Assembly (NCBI RefSeq): GCF_028453695.1
Contig: NC_135779.1
Span: 9,312,831 to 9,376,830, forward strand
DNA: 64,000 nucleotides
Source of the DNA: Augochlora pura
Lineage: Eukaryota; Arthropoda; Insecta; Hymenoptera; Halictidae
Direction of reading: 5' to 3'
The position numbers were made by a program, and so were the translations under genes. Of the stretch, positions 11,161 to 23,079 are shown piece after piece; positions within the stretch are counted from its first letter, which is position 1; each line of letters starts with the position of its first letter. The notes under the pieces are model-generated. The model saw only the letters and a program-made list of their open reading frames with translations. It made no database searches and was not told where the DNA came from.

Positions 11161-13845
11161 GCAGATTTTGGATTGCATTTTGGTATTAGACAAATTGTGG
11201 AACTTCATTCGTGACTGTATATAATTTCTCGAACCCCGATTTACGAAAAGAAAACAAAGTTCGCACGGCGTCCGAAGCCTGACGTCCGTTTTAAACAACT
11301 CAGCGAAGTCAATGAAAACTGTTTAGCAAGCCCATCTTTCGAACATGGTTCCACATGGTTCCCCAGACTTTCACTGGCCATCAACGTCTATTAGCAATGT
11401 AGGTGGAAATATAATTACATTGATGCAGATCGCGAAACTTGCAAAATAAAACGATTCATTGCTTGGGAAACGTCCAAAACATGGAAAGCTAAAAACGGCG
11501 AATCGTCCTTGTTTCGCAACGGACTGCAAACCTATATGCAAAATCAAATTTGTATTAATTGCAAAATCTGTGAGTCATCACATCATGTAGACATACTTAA
11601 TTGCTTTTTCATTTTGCTAAAGCTTTGATTTGTTGTCGATTTTTGTGGTGAACGCATAAAATCATCGAACCGATAATACCTGAAAGTCACATTTTTGTTC
11701 CAGATCCACAACAGTTTTTCTGACCTGGATTATTTCCACTTTACCCGAATCTGTGTATTTTATGCGTACAAAGTTGAGCGAGTTTTGACGCCAATAGAAC
11801 AATTACACTTTCAACAGGTTTTTTTTTTTTTATAAATAGAAACAACTTCGATAATGTGAACATTATATTGTACCGTGGTATAACAATTTTTAGAGACGTC
11901 TCGCAGCCAACGCTGCAAGCGCCGACTCTTTCCTCCGGGGTCGACAGCCGCAGGTAAACAACAATTCGCGAGAATTCGGTGCGGAACTACCCCGAAAAAC
12001 ACGTCGTGTGCCTCGCGAACCCCCGGAGGATGAAACTAGACACCGTGGTTGGAGGATGTTCCATATTTCGACAGAGCTCGCCGCGCCGATGAATAAATGC
12101 CCACCGAGGGCGTGGGTTGTTAATCCGCGCGAAACATTAAAGTCGAATGAACTTTACCTGTATCTGGAAGTTCGGCCGAAGTTAACGCCTAAGTAAGATA
12201 AGGTTAAAGGTTATTGTTCGAGGAACGACGGAAAAGAGAATACGGGGGCGAAGCCATGCGGGTTACGGTTCGCTCCGCCCCCGAGCCGTTTGATGTTCCA
12301 ACCCCCGGGAGACTGACATGCGCCATGGAATTATTTCGCGGGGGTTCTCAAACCAGCTGGGCAAGACCTCGCCTACGGTGTCTTTCTCTCTGTTAAGCCG
12401 GGATTATCGAATGGCCGATTTTTCTCAGGCTAATCATGAATTAATTGACGATTTACGGGCAACCGGGGTTAGCTCAACCAACCGGAAGCGAAAACGTTGC
12501 CGGTCTTTAATCTTCAAAATTCTTGTTTATTAACCCTTTGTAGTATGATTTCTTTCACAATTGCGTTGACGTTTTTGTTGTTCTCCTGATAGAACGATAC
12601 AATTCTTGTGTCTTCTACGTTTTCACTTAGTTCATAGAAAACAACATTTCTTGTTTATTATACTACTCCTGTTATTTGACACTGTACAACAAGTCGTATC
12701 CTTGTATGTCCTCAATTGTTTGATAAAACTCAACAGTTCCTTACTTCCTGTACGTCTTCAGTTACTTTCATAACGGAATAGTTAAATCTTGTTTCTATTT
12801 AGAAATAAAATAAGAAATAAAATAAAAGGCTTACTTTAACGAACGAGATCGCGAGTCTGGTTTGTTATAGTATTGGGGGCTAACTGCGAGATCTCAGCAA
12901 TTCTGCATAGATCTTTTTTGAATGGGCGAATTAAGTAATAGTTCTTGCAAACTAATTTAACTTTGTATCTAGTCGCCATTTTTGAACCTTGTTGCAATGT
13001 ATGCAGACTCATTAATGTAGTACTGAACAATTCAAGTGTGAATTGAACATGAACAATTCAGCGTGACGTGAGTCACATTTTCCTCATTGTGAGAAACGAG
13101 AAGTGTTATTGTTTTCTAATACGTGTACTATTTATTGACCAAATGTATTTATTATTTATATATATTTATATATATATTATTTAGATTTAAAATTCATTTC
13201 ACTTATTTCTTTTAATATCTTGGCGCGTATTAATTACATTTAGTACATAAGTTAAAAGTTTCGAAAATTTGACAACTTTGACTTTAACTCAATCGTTCAA
13301 TAGTCGAAGAAACGATGGCCGATAATAAAATAAATAAGATTTTCATTTACCAAAATCATTTGCTAGTTCATTGTGAACAGTAGTCGCAATTTTAAGGATC
13401 TCAGGATAGCATAGTAGGAATAGTTGCAGTATAGTTACCAGTTACAATTAAAGTTTATTGGAAGACCATCGAAAGAGGGGCATTGTGGGATCGATCCGCG
13501 GATCGTGCACCTGTCAGCCAGTCAATAAGTCAGCTGCTGACGAGAAAAGTGTCGCTGTGGACACAGCTGACATGCCGATTAGCCCCGTAGATTTGACACG
13601 ACCTTACACCCAAACTTCTTTATGTTTGCCTAGGTATCGATTCGGCAAACTAATCGTTGGTGTTTCCACTTTGAACAGGTTCACTACGAAAATGATCCTT
13701 TGCAACCAAATCTGAATACTTTATCCATTTAAAGTGCTCCTAGTTAAACAAGAAACCTGAAGAAACTACTACATTGTTTAATGATTGATTCAGGCGCACA
13801 ATTGTTATTGTTGCTGAAATATTTGCTACGGACTTCAACAAATTA
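11161..13845. other. Intergenic DNA, no gene seen
   Basis: Only short, codon-biased-by-chance ORFs. A single TTAACCCTTTG terminus at about 12531 may be a fragment of a family A element. No other structure is recognised. Confidence 0.4.
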
Positions 13846-14215
13846 TTAATCCTTTGCACTCGAAATCTCTTAAACAGTATTTTCATTCAATATGACCTAG
13901 CGCATTTTATGCATATGCATACTCTCAGCTACCAAAGCAATTTATTTATCTTTTTTATTTTTACATAAAATTAAAACATATTATTGTGTTACATATGTCT
14001 AAACATTAAAACGGAGTTAATAAATTTCGTTTTTCCTCCTTTTATTATTGTTATCTTATTACTGTTCACTGAAAGAAAATTAATTACGACCAGCATGTAT
14101 AAATTTAATGCGACCGCAAAAAGAGTTAATGTTAACAATGTACAGATTATTTTGGATTGCGATTTAACAATTTTTAGTGGTGTCTCAGTGTCACCAGTCG
14201 AGCACAATGGGTTAA
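13846..14215. mobile_element. Family A MITE (370 bp)
   Basis: The left end is TTAATCCTTTGCACTCGA and the right end is the inverted complement of TTAACCCATTGTGCTCGAC. The subterminal sequence AACAATTTTTAGTGGTGTCT matches, inverted, the left subterminal part of the 16297 copy. Confidence 0.65.
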
Positions 14216-14260
14216 CCATTTGCACTCGATCGGCTTGGGTTCCACTAAAATTTGCAAAGC
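14212..14260. mobile_element. Second family A left terminus abutting the previous element
   Basis: TTAACCATTTGCACTCGATC begins on the same TTAA that closes the 13846-14215 element. No right end was located, so it is a solo or truncated terminus. Confidence 0.4.
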
Positions 14261-16296
14261 AAGTTCTAAAATAATTTTAACATCATCAAATTCGTCCACA
14301 TTTCAAAAACTATCAGAAGTAGGAATATTGCAGTTCTTAGATCGATTAATTTCTGAGAAACTTGCGAATAAGACGCGTCGAAATCAACTAATTTGTTCAA
14401 TAATTCGCCGGAGAAAAGTCGCGCTGTTGTCGCATTATCTCCGACAGTAGAATAAACAGTTAAATATTCCGATTAGTTCTATAGTTCGGCGTCAAATTGA
14501 TCTTGCGCGAGCCAGCCGACGAAAAGCCGGCGACGATGATCGCGGGCGCAGAAGGCTCCTCGTCATTGAAAGATTCATTCCCAATTCGTGAATCGTCTCT
14601 AGATCACGGTCTGATGCCGCGGAATATAAGGTGGCAAATCACCCTTTGAATACACACCCGACCATTATGACGCATCGCCGATCCCATAGAAAAGACGAGC
14701 CCCGTTTCCCGTGGATCCTGCACAATGAGCCCACGGTGCACTTCCTCGCACGAGCGAGCCACCGTTTCCACCATTCAACCTGGAGCCTTCTGTGTTTGAC
14801 CACAAACTGTTTTAATCCCACTGTTACTCCTATTTGTGTTCTCAGCTCGTTGAGCAATACGAGGTTGCTCGTGGTCCAACGCCGCGGACACTTCTTATGA
14901 TCTTCAACCGGATCCGCGATCTTCTGGTATCGGCACTAGTTACGCTTTTGAAAGATCCTCGGTTGGATAGACATTGGTTGTAATCGCGCAAAAAGTGCAA
15001 AACTCGTTGAATTTCTATCAAAATTTCTGACGCAAGTGGGAGACTTACCGTGATCTTCGATGCTGGGAAAATGGCGACTGGTGGGAGCGTCTTCCGGGTT
15101 TGACTTGGTCTTTCATAAACTTTTTCTGTTGACAAACGTGCTTCATTAATACGGGAACTGCGATAGCTGCGCCATTTTGACTCAGAACATTTGAATTGTC
15201 ACATAATTGATTTATTTTTGGCATTTTTTGAAATAAATTGCTGTAATTATGAGAACATCAGAAGACCAACAAGAAGTATATTCAAAAATATATTTCGAGA
15301 AAGATAATTTTGTTTCAGTGATTATTCAATAGTTAGAACTCAAAATTTAATAGTTGAAGCTAATTTTCGGGAACTGAAATTGTTTTTTCTGTGTCATCCG
15401 TATCTCAGAGTTCTCAATGCATTTATAATATTCAGCATCATATAGAATACAACAGAAAAGTCGATAAAATTGAATAATGTTCTCAGAATTACTGGAAGGG
15501 AGATTACAGAATTTACAAGGGAGGATATTATTTTTTCCTGTACAAAATTGATAAAAACAGAAAATGTAACTATGCGTGGCATTATCGCCCCGAAACTCAA
15601 TTGCAATACCGTAAATTTGTATAAACAATTGGCAGAGACGAAAGCTCTTTTATTGATCGAGCTTTCGAAAATCGTGCGTGTTTCATCAAATGGCTGGTTG
15701 GAGGGCGGTTTTTCTTTTGCGAATTATTCGGACATTGTTGGGAACGTCGAAGACGTTTCGCGATCTCGACGAATTTTTCCGATTGTTATTTTAACGAAAA
15801 AAAAAAAAGAAAAATTACGATTACCACGGCAGCTTTGGCGGTCTCAATCTCCACAGAAATTTCGCAAGGGCCTGATGTCTGTAAGTGTCCTTACGATCTT
15901 TGCTTTACCCAATATCTTCTTGGCTCCGCGTTCACCGGGTCCTTTCCACTGCGACGTTCAGCCGTGCCTGGTGGGGGTACTTTTATTAAAACTCCCGTCA
16001 ATAGTGCGGCGAGGAGGAGCAGGGAGGCTCCTACTACAGGACGAGGCTTGCGCTTTATACAATGCTACAGCACAGGCTAGAGTCCAGGGACCGAAAGGGA
16101 ATATACCCCGAAACTGTCTCACAGTTCGCCCGAGAACCACCCTCTAGCCGTGGCAATTCCTGCTTTAATTTCTTCTCGAAATCCCAAAATCATTTGCTCG
16201 GACTTGATGCCTCAATTGTGCTTCGCGCCAGCTTCAAGGGTGCCAAGGATTTTTCTATAAAATTTTCTCCACTGTTTCAATGATAAAACGGATAAT
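14261..16296. other. Intergenic DNA, no supported gene
   Basis: A 225-codon open frame lies at 15470-16147, but it has no recognisable domain and includes an A-rich lysine run, so it is treated as chance. Nothing else is identified. Confidence 0.4.
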
Positions 16297-16523
16297 TAAC
16301 CCTTTGCACTCGAGTGGCGCCTCTGAAGCGCCAATGAAAATTGTTATATAATTAATAAAATAATGTTGACATTATTAAAGACGCTTTTGTTAAAAACGTA
16401 ACAGTTTTACGAGTCACAAGACTTAATTTCACATGCATAAATTGTACTAAGTACTATACTACAGCTGATCAAAATAGAAATTTTGGATCTAAGCTTCAAA
16501 TGGTTCCGAGAGCAAAGGATTAA
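16297..16523. mobile_element. Family A MITE (227 bp)
   Basis: It begins TTAACCCTTTGCACTCGAG and ends in the inverted complement of TTAATCCTTTGCTCTCGGA. Just inside the left end is a small hairpin, TGGCGC...GCGCCA. No ORF. Confidence 0.7.
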
Positions 16524-18858
16524 AGTTTACCAAGCAGTCGCAAGTAGTTTATTGGATGATTTAAGCAAAAGTATAAAAAAAACACTGCGTTTTAGTATTA
16601 AACACCAAAATTAAAACATTGAGACAAATCTCGAGCACAATATTTTGTGACACGCATTAACAATCGTCGCTCATTTTTATTTATCATTCGGTCATTTAAT
16701 TACATCGATTTAATCAAAATAACTCGACTTTCGGTTTTATTGATTTTTATATATAACAATCACATAGCATGGAAAGAACGTAATAAGTATGACTAAATTA
16801 ATACTTACATACTTTAACTGATAAAAATAATGCCACGTTCACGCCATGAAGGGTTATTTCGGAACCACCAAGTAGTCGCAGACTGGTAGGAACCTCGTCG
16901 CACCAGTCTCGAATGCTTTTTAATAACCAATTTTCATTTCCCAGTGACGTTAATGAACAAATATCACGCCCTTCGCAAGATCAAAGCAAAGCCACGCTCC
17001 TCTGAGCAAGGTTCGAGAATCTTTGGAAGCGAGGAGACCTTCGGACTCGACTATCAAACGCAGTTAATGCCGGTACAACGGAAGTGGAATTTAACAATCG
17101 TGCAATTTGGCTTAATAGAGGACAAAAGGCGGCGAATGCCGCGCGTAATAAAAATAGTCAGGCTATTAAACAGGAAATATTAATCGCGAAAGAACGCCCG
17201 GCACATCGGACATTCCGAGCGGGACGAAAAACGAGAGACGTCGCAGCGGGTCGTCCTCATTTCTTTTTTTTTTGTCGCAGATAGAGAATTAATTGAGGAA
17301 CGAACCGGAAACCGGAACGAATTATTTGGAATATCCTCCTTCGGGATTGATTCGTTCTTCCAAAAGGATTGCGAACAGATTGCCTTGGACCGGAAGGCAT
17401 CTTTTTTTTTATTATCTTTCACGGTCTCGATATTACTATGAATTCACGTTAGAATATTCATGATTCGATCGGAATTAAGCGAATCCGTCTGAGCTACTCA
17501 TTTAATAATTTAGCTTGCCGATCGCGGTCTGCCCTTAGAACTGACAATTACAGCGTGGAAAAAGTTTAATTAACGAATCGAAACCGCAAGCATCGCCGGA
17601 AATAAAAGATTTCGCTTGTTTTCAGAATAAAATCCGATCGAACGTCTCTTATTAAATTTCGCAGAATAAACACAAGAGTCGTCGTCGTCGTTGTTGATCC
17701 TCGAAACGATACTGGATCTTTTTTGAAGATTTCGTAGTTAGATAGAAATTTTATTTCAATCGATACCAATGCTGGCTCACTTGTCAGTTTAACTCGTTAC
17801 ATGGCCGGTAAACTAGTTCGTCGAAGAATTCTTAACTGTAAATTGTAGATCTTAAAAATTATGAAGACGTCGATCGCGGTGAACGTGTTAATAAGAAATG
17901 AGAAATATTTGGAAGTTCTCGTTTGCACGAAGATCGCCGCGAGTTCGCAGCCGCTCGCGGGGTTGTCGGCTACAAAATCCCGTATTTAATTTAATTGTCT
18001 CGGGGGTGGTAGGGCGAAGGCAACACTTCCTTAGAAATCGTAAGAATGTACGCACAGCTCGGCAGGGGGTGGCTCGCGGGAGGGTGGTAGTTGGAAACGT
18101 ACACGTGACCAACCACCGTGGACCTCACGCATGCCCCGTTTAATACCACAGCTTGACGGCTTGGTCGGTATGCGGGGGTGCGGGGGTGGCTAGGTATATT
18201 GGCGCCTGCCGTTAAGCTCATGTTGATCCCTTGTACCAGGCTAGAGTCGCTCGATACGCAGAGACCGCGGCCTCCGAACCGCTGACGCCATTTTTTCCGC
18301 CCACGGAACTCTGAACCACTTTTTTTTAATCGCAACACTGAACCGTCGATCAAATTTACCATACTGCGACTTCGAATTAATAATGGAAGTAATATAAATA
18401 ATAGTGGAAGTAACTTTTACACGACCAAATCTATTTGCATTAGATTGGCGCATATGAACTGTCTGCTTTTCATTACGTGTAAATGAACCTCTTTTATAAT
18501 TATACGGTGTACTGCCAGCGTCATATGTCGCCAAAAAGAATTGTTTTTCAAATTCCATATCTTCTATAACTGTTTCGAGTATTGCATGAATTTTACGGAT
18601 ATTGCAATAGTTACGAGTCGGGAGGACGTCAAGTCTAAAATGGCGTATGAAACGAGCCTGGGAAATCCTTACACGCGCCACCTGTTAATCTGTTGTATTA
18701 TTGAAATGTTTATGATTTTCTCACTAGTCCAGATAACCGAGGTTCGATTGTAATTTAAGGTAATAATTTTGAATGAAATTATGTAGCATGTGAACAGACG
18801 TTTGCTTCCTTAATAATGTTCTCTGTTTAATTCTGTTTATTTTCTGTTTGGTTGTCAT
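16524..18858. other. Intergenic DNA, no gene seen
   Basis: Moderately GC-rich patches (about 16950-17300 and 17880-18300) with overlapping chance ORFs on both strands. No family match, splice-bounded exon or repeat is recognised. Confidence 0.4.
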
Positions 18859-19040
18859 ATAACCCCTTGCCGTACTTTGACGAGTACGACTCGCGATAAA
18901 AATTACTAGTAATAAATAATTAAGTATGGATGTTATTCTGTTCTTTAAAATTGTAATAGAATTCTAGTCCCTTGTTATTAATATTTAATTCAAATTAATA
19001 TTAATATTTAAGCATAGAAAATGGTACGTCAAGGGGTTAA
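18859..19040. mobile_element. TTAA-type MITE, CCCCTTG subfamily (182 bp)
   Basis: The left end ATAACCCCTTGCCGTACTTT is matched by the inverted right end TTAACCCCTTGACGTACC. One flanking TTAA has decayed to ATAA. AT-rich interior. Confidence 0.6.
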
Positions 19041-19674
19041 TAGTTAATATTTATATTTTGGGTCGAAGCGGACACAAGACTAGCCATCCAAGCCTTAAAT
19101 AGTCCCGCCAGAAACGTTCACGTATTATTTGAATCTAGTTTTCCAGTACGACGGTCTCTCCCTTTCGATTTTATTGCAGTCTCATTAATCCCAGGACCGT
19201 CGGGCATATGTTAATGTTTTCAGATCGATAACATGTAATCGTCATAATATATTTCATCTCCTGAGAACAGGAAAGCTGTCCATACATTGTTATCGTTCGC
19301 GTCCCGATTCGAACACGCGATATCGGATCGCGGAAGTGTTAATTAAATTCGACGACCCCAGTGAAATGTATTCGCTTGTGCTATCCGAAAGAAAACTCCA
19401 TCGATTCATTCAATAAACTTCATTCATCAACAAAAGTTCATTGTTCGTCGGTGATTTTCCTTGGTCCCCGTCAATAACAAAATCCATTTCTGTATGATTG
19501 CAGTGTAATATACTTCAAAGTTAAATTGTCGAAACTTACAAATATACGTAAAAATACAGATTAATTAGTTTCTACGTTGATCACAATTAGCAAATCTTTA
19601 ATGACGTTAAAACACTTTTTACTGATTCATATTAAAGTTATTTGCTATAAAAATCTACGATTTAATAACAATTA

Positions 19675-19770
19675 CAGGCGTTCATTTCTATAGTTAATTT
19701 TATATAGGCGTTCATTTTATAGCTAATTAACATTTTATAGTTAAATTTACATTTTTATAGTAATTTTATA
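19675..19770. repeat. AT-rich minisatellite, about 30-bp unit
   Basis: Units of the form AGGCGTTCATTTCTATAGTT followed by AATTTTATAT recur with decay. Shorter TTTTATAGTTAA repeats follow. Confidence 0.6.
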
Positions 19771-22700
19771 GTTAATCATACCTGCCAATTGATTTGTGTT
19801 ATTGCAAATACGAACTTATCGACAGATTAATTAATTTTGTCATGGATCATTTGTCATAGATGCGCAAGGAAGATCTACGATCTAAGTACAACTGGAAACG
19901 TTCATTTCTATAAATAATTACCGTACTAATAGATTTGATGCACGTCTGGGATTATTTTTATTAGTTCAACTGTATAAATATGAACCATTGTTCTTATCTG
20001 GTGTTATTTGTATTAAACCAGTATAATTGAATAACGGAATGAAGCGAGAGAAGCGAGAGGTTTGCGTGAACGTTTCCATTTGGTATTTAATATGATGATG
20101 TTATCGCTAACAGGCTCGCATTGTCACAAATTCGAATTCTTGGATATAATGACTTTGGTTTGCGGAAAGATCTTCCGATGAGAATTTAGCAGCGAACGCT
20201 TTAGGATGGTGGAAGGGCGAACGATTGCCAGCCTGGGCAAAATGGAGGTCAAGGGGGCGTCACGGGAACTCGTGTACAGTATAATAAAGTCGTCGACGAT
20301 GATTCCTCGACGATCAGAAGGTGCAAAGGTGGCGGAGCCGCTAAAAGCTTCGACACGCGTCGCGATCGTTACGTCTCGCCGCACATAAATAATTAATGAC
20401 CGTTTGCGAAGGCCGCCCTCGCGGTGGGAATATTTCACGGGGATGAAATCCCGTGCGGTGGCACACCAGGCTCGTAAAAAATTCGCCTATTTCGGTTATA
20501 GTCCAAGAGACAAACACACGGGGACCAGGAACCCGTACGTAATTTGTCCAAGGAGCCGTCGAAGCCTGTTGATCCCGTGGAGCAACATCGGGTCCTTCGG
20601 AACCTTTCGTTTCCCGGGGTGTGGTCAATTTATTCTGTTGTCTTCCTCGAAACGTCGCGGGAACTGCGGTTTTTTGATTTTATGGTGTCCACGGGGAATA
20701 CCGTTGCCGGGAACGGAATCCTCCCTTTCGGTTCTCGACGGATCCTTTGAGCAAATTCTCAGGAATTACGGGCGGGACTTCTCCGTTTATAGTTATTTTC
20801 GAGATGCAAGGTTGCGCTCGACCGCTCGTCCTGTAATTAAAAGTTCTTTGCTGTTTACGGTTGCGAAGTCGCCGACCTGGAACGCAAAATGCGTGAGAGT
20901 TTGACAACGCGAGCACCCCAATTTTTCATTTTATGGCTGGCAATTAGACCGCGGATTTCGTTATACTCTTCAGAGCATTTAATTAAAGACATTCTTCGCA
21001 GAATTTTGAGAATAATCTCTCCGGCAGTCTCCGCTCGTCCAATTCGTTGAACGAGAAGACATCTTGCGTCTCTCGCGATTGATGCACTTTCGTATTTCGC
21101 ATGGAGATCTGAAGAATGAAAGTTTCGTTGTTATTGGATGGAATTTTTATTGTGATATAAAAGCACCTTTAGTTGTTTCTATAAAGTAGCTTTGTCACTC
21201 GAAGTGAGAGCAAAATTAAAAAGAAAGTATTTTAGTTATTGTATGATCAGAATCTTGTATTTCATGTAAAGACTATGAAATGAATTTTGCGAATACAATT
21301 GTCAAAAATTGTAATACACAGAGCAATTTCAAGAAATTTCAACTTCTTACAGACTATATTTTTATCATAGTCTATAAAAAGATACAATGCATTTAATCTG
21401 TATCTCAGTAACCGTGCGAGATATTTAAAAGTTTCAAAGGGCATTCGAAAGCAGCCGTTCACTGCAATATACTTTGAGAGTTGTCGGAGATATCAACCCC
21501 CGGCGGATGGATAAAAAGATTCCTACCAACCGTGGATGCGTAATGAAATTTCTGAAGCCAATCGCCGACGACAGGCTTAATTGAACGGAATATCGCCGGG
21601 TATATTTATGAACTAGGGTATTTAAAGATGCACGCGACCCGGAGTCTCCTATACGGCCATCATCCCTCCCAGTGCTCCGTATCCCGCTGCATAACCGAAA
21701 CCGCCCTTCTGGTCGAAGGTGTACGCCGTGCGAGCCGCAGTCACGTGCGCGTCACGTGCCAGGGATTACTAATTATGCCCCGAGAACGGTCATAATATCC
21801 TGAGCCCGGTAGCCACTGCATAGATACAGTTAATATCTGGGCAGGGCAAACACCGCCGCCATTCACCGTTCGAGATTTATGAATAAAGTTCCTTGCCGAA
21901 GGGCGGCGTCGATATTTGATTTTCACACATGAGGATCGGTCGTACCGACTTGTCCCTCGAGGACCTCGTTCGACTTTCGACTGACGTCGACTTCCTGTTT
22001 GCGACCCGTATTTGACCGGCGACCCGATCGAGTATTAGTTCAACAATAAAATCGAACGTTCGGTTGTTTATCGAGGCCGCGAGCTTCGGATTCGACGATT
22101 TTTGAACTCACGTATCATCGAATGTTATCACATTTTTACTTGAATTCCCAATGATCTTCGACGTAATTTAGCGAGATCGTCTTATGAAATGTAATACTAT
22201 TCTTTGTCGATCTATCTGCTGATAGCACGTTCTATCGTCTTTGTGCTGTTTCAAAACAAAGTTGGACAATTCTTTTGTAGATATCAGTTCTGGAAAAGAT
22301 GATTAAATTATGTCGTTTAAACTAGTTTGTTGATGCACTTGTTTAACATTGAAATGTCCAACGAGCAGGACACATTTATTTTCTTAACACTTAGCCGACC
22401 GATCGAGTAGATCTACCATTTTGACCCGAGGAATGCTTCTTTCTCTGTAGAACTTCTTATTTCTATAGAGTACAGCATATAATAAAATGCACACCAACAC
22501 CACATACATTAGAAATCGAAATGCTACCTACATCCCACTCTCATGACCTTTTCGAATATATAAGACTCCATTTGTTCCATATTTGAGTTACGTCATTTAT
22601 CCCTCATCCTTACTGTCCTTAATTTTCTGACTCTATTACCTATACCTTTGAATAACCATTAAAAAATAATTATTATACACTTTTAATTTCAAACTTTGTG

Positions 22701-22850
22701 TAAGAAATATTTGAAATAATTAACCGAAATTGTTACCATAAGATAAAATTGATCACATAAATCATTTTCGGAGGTTTTTGATTTCAGATAGTGAATTTCA
22801 GTCCGTGCTACCTCAGAAAAATGCACAGTGGAAACTGTACGGGAAGTATT
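19771..22850. other. Non-coding region with GC islands
   Basis: No exon is recognised. Roughly 20160-20920 and 21480-22080 are GC-richer than their surroundings and carry overlapping chance ORFs on both strands. CACGGG...CCCGTG forms a short hairpin near 20437-20456. Position upstream of the LIM-homeobox gene suggests enhancers; this is inference only. A lone TTAACACTTAGCCGACC terminus lies near 22386. Confidence 0.35.
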
Positions 22851-23079
22851 CCATCCATTCATCCATCCATCCATCCATCCATCCATCCATCCATCTCCAT
22901 CCTCTTCTAGTCCTCTAGTCCTCTTCTAGTCCTCTAGACCTCTTCTAGTCCTCCAGTCCTCTTCTAGTCCTCCAGGCCTCCAGGCCTAGTCCTCCATACC
23001 ATACCATACCATACCATACCATACCATACCATACCATACCATACCATACATGGATGGACGGATGGACGGATGGACGGAT
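22851..23079. repeat. Compound satellite cluster of four motifs
   Basis: Four adjacent arrays: (CATC)n at 22851-22897, a CTCTTCTAGTCCTC-like minisatellite at 22901-22989, (ATACC)n at 22994-23047, and a GGATGGAC array at 23048-23079. The first and last arrays are near-complementary, so they could fold back on each other. Confidence 0.9.

Noticed and set aside
15470..16147. 225-codon plus-strand open frame
   Set aside because: No domain, no family resemblance and a lysine run from a poly-A tract. It is the longest of many chance ORFs in this region and overlaps open frames on both strands.
18241..18681. 146-codon minus-strand open frame
   Set aside because: No family features; ends in an arginine-rich stretch from GC-rich DNA. 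Treated as chance.
18700..18760. tRNA-like GAGGTTCGATTG segment
   Set aside because: No acceptor stem, anticodon arm or D-arm could be folded around it.
20404..20904. 166-codon plus-strand open frame
   Set aside because: Same GC-island effect; no domain or splice signals.
22851..23079. CRISPR-like array
   Set aside because: The repeats are simple satellites with no unique spacers, in a eukaryotic genome.
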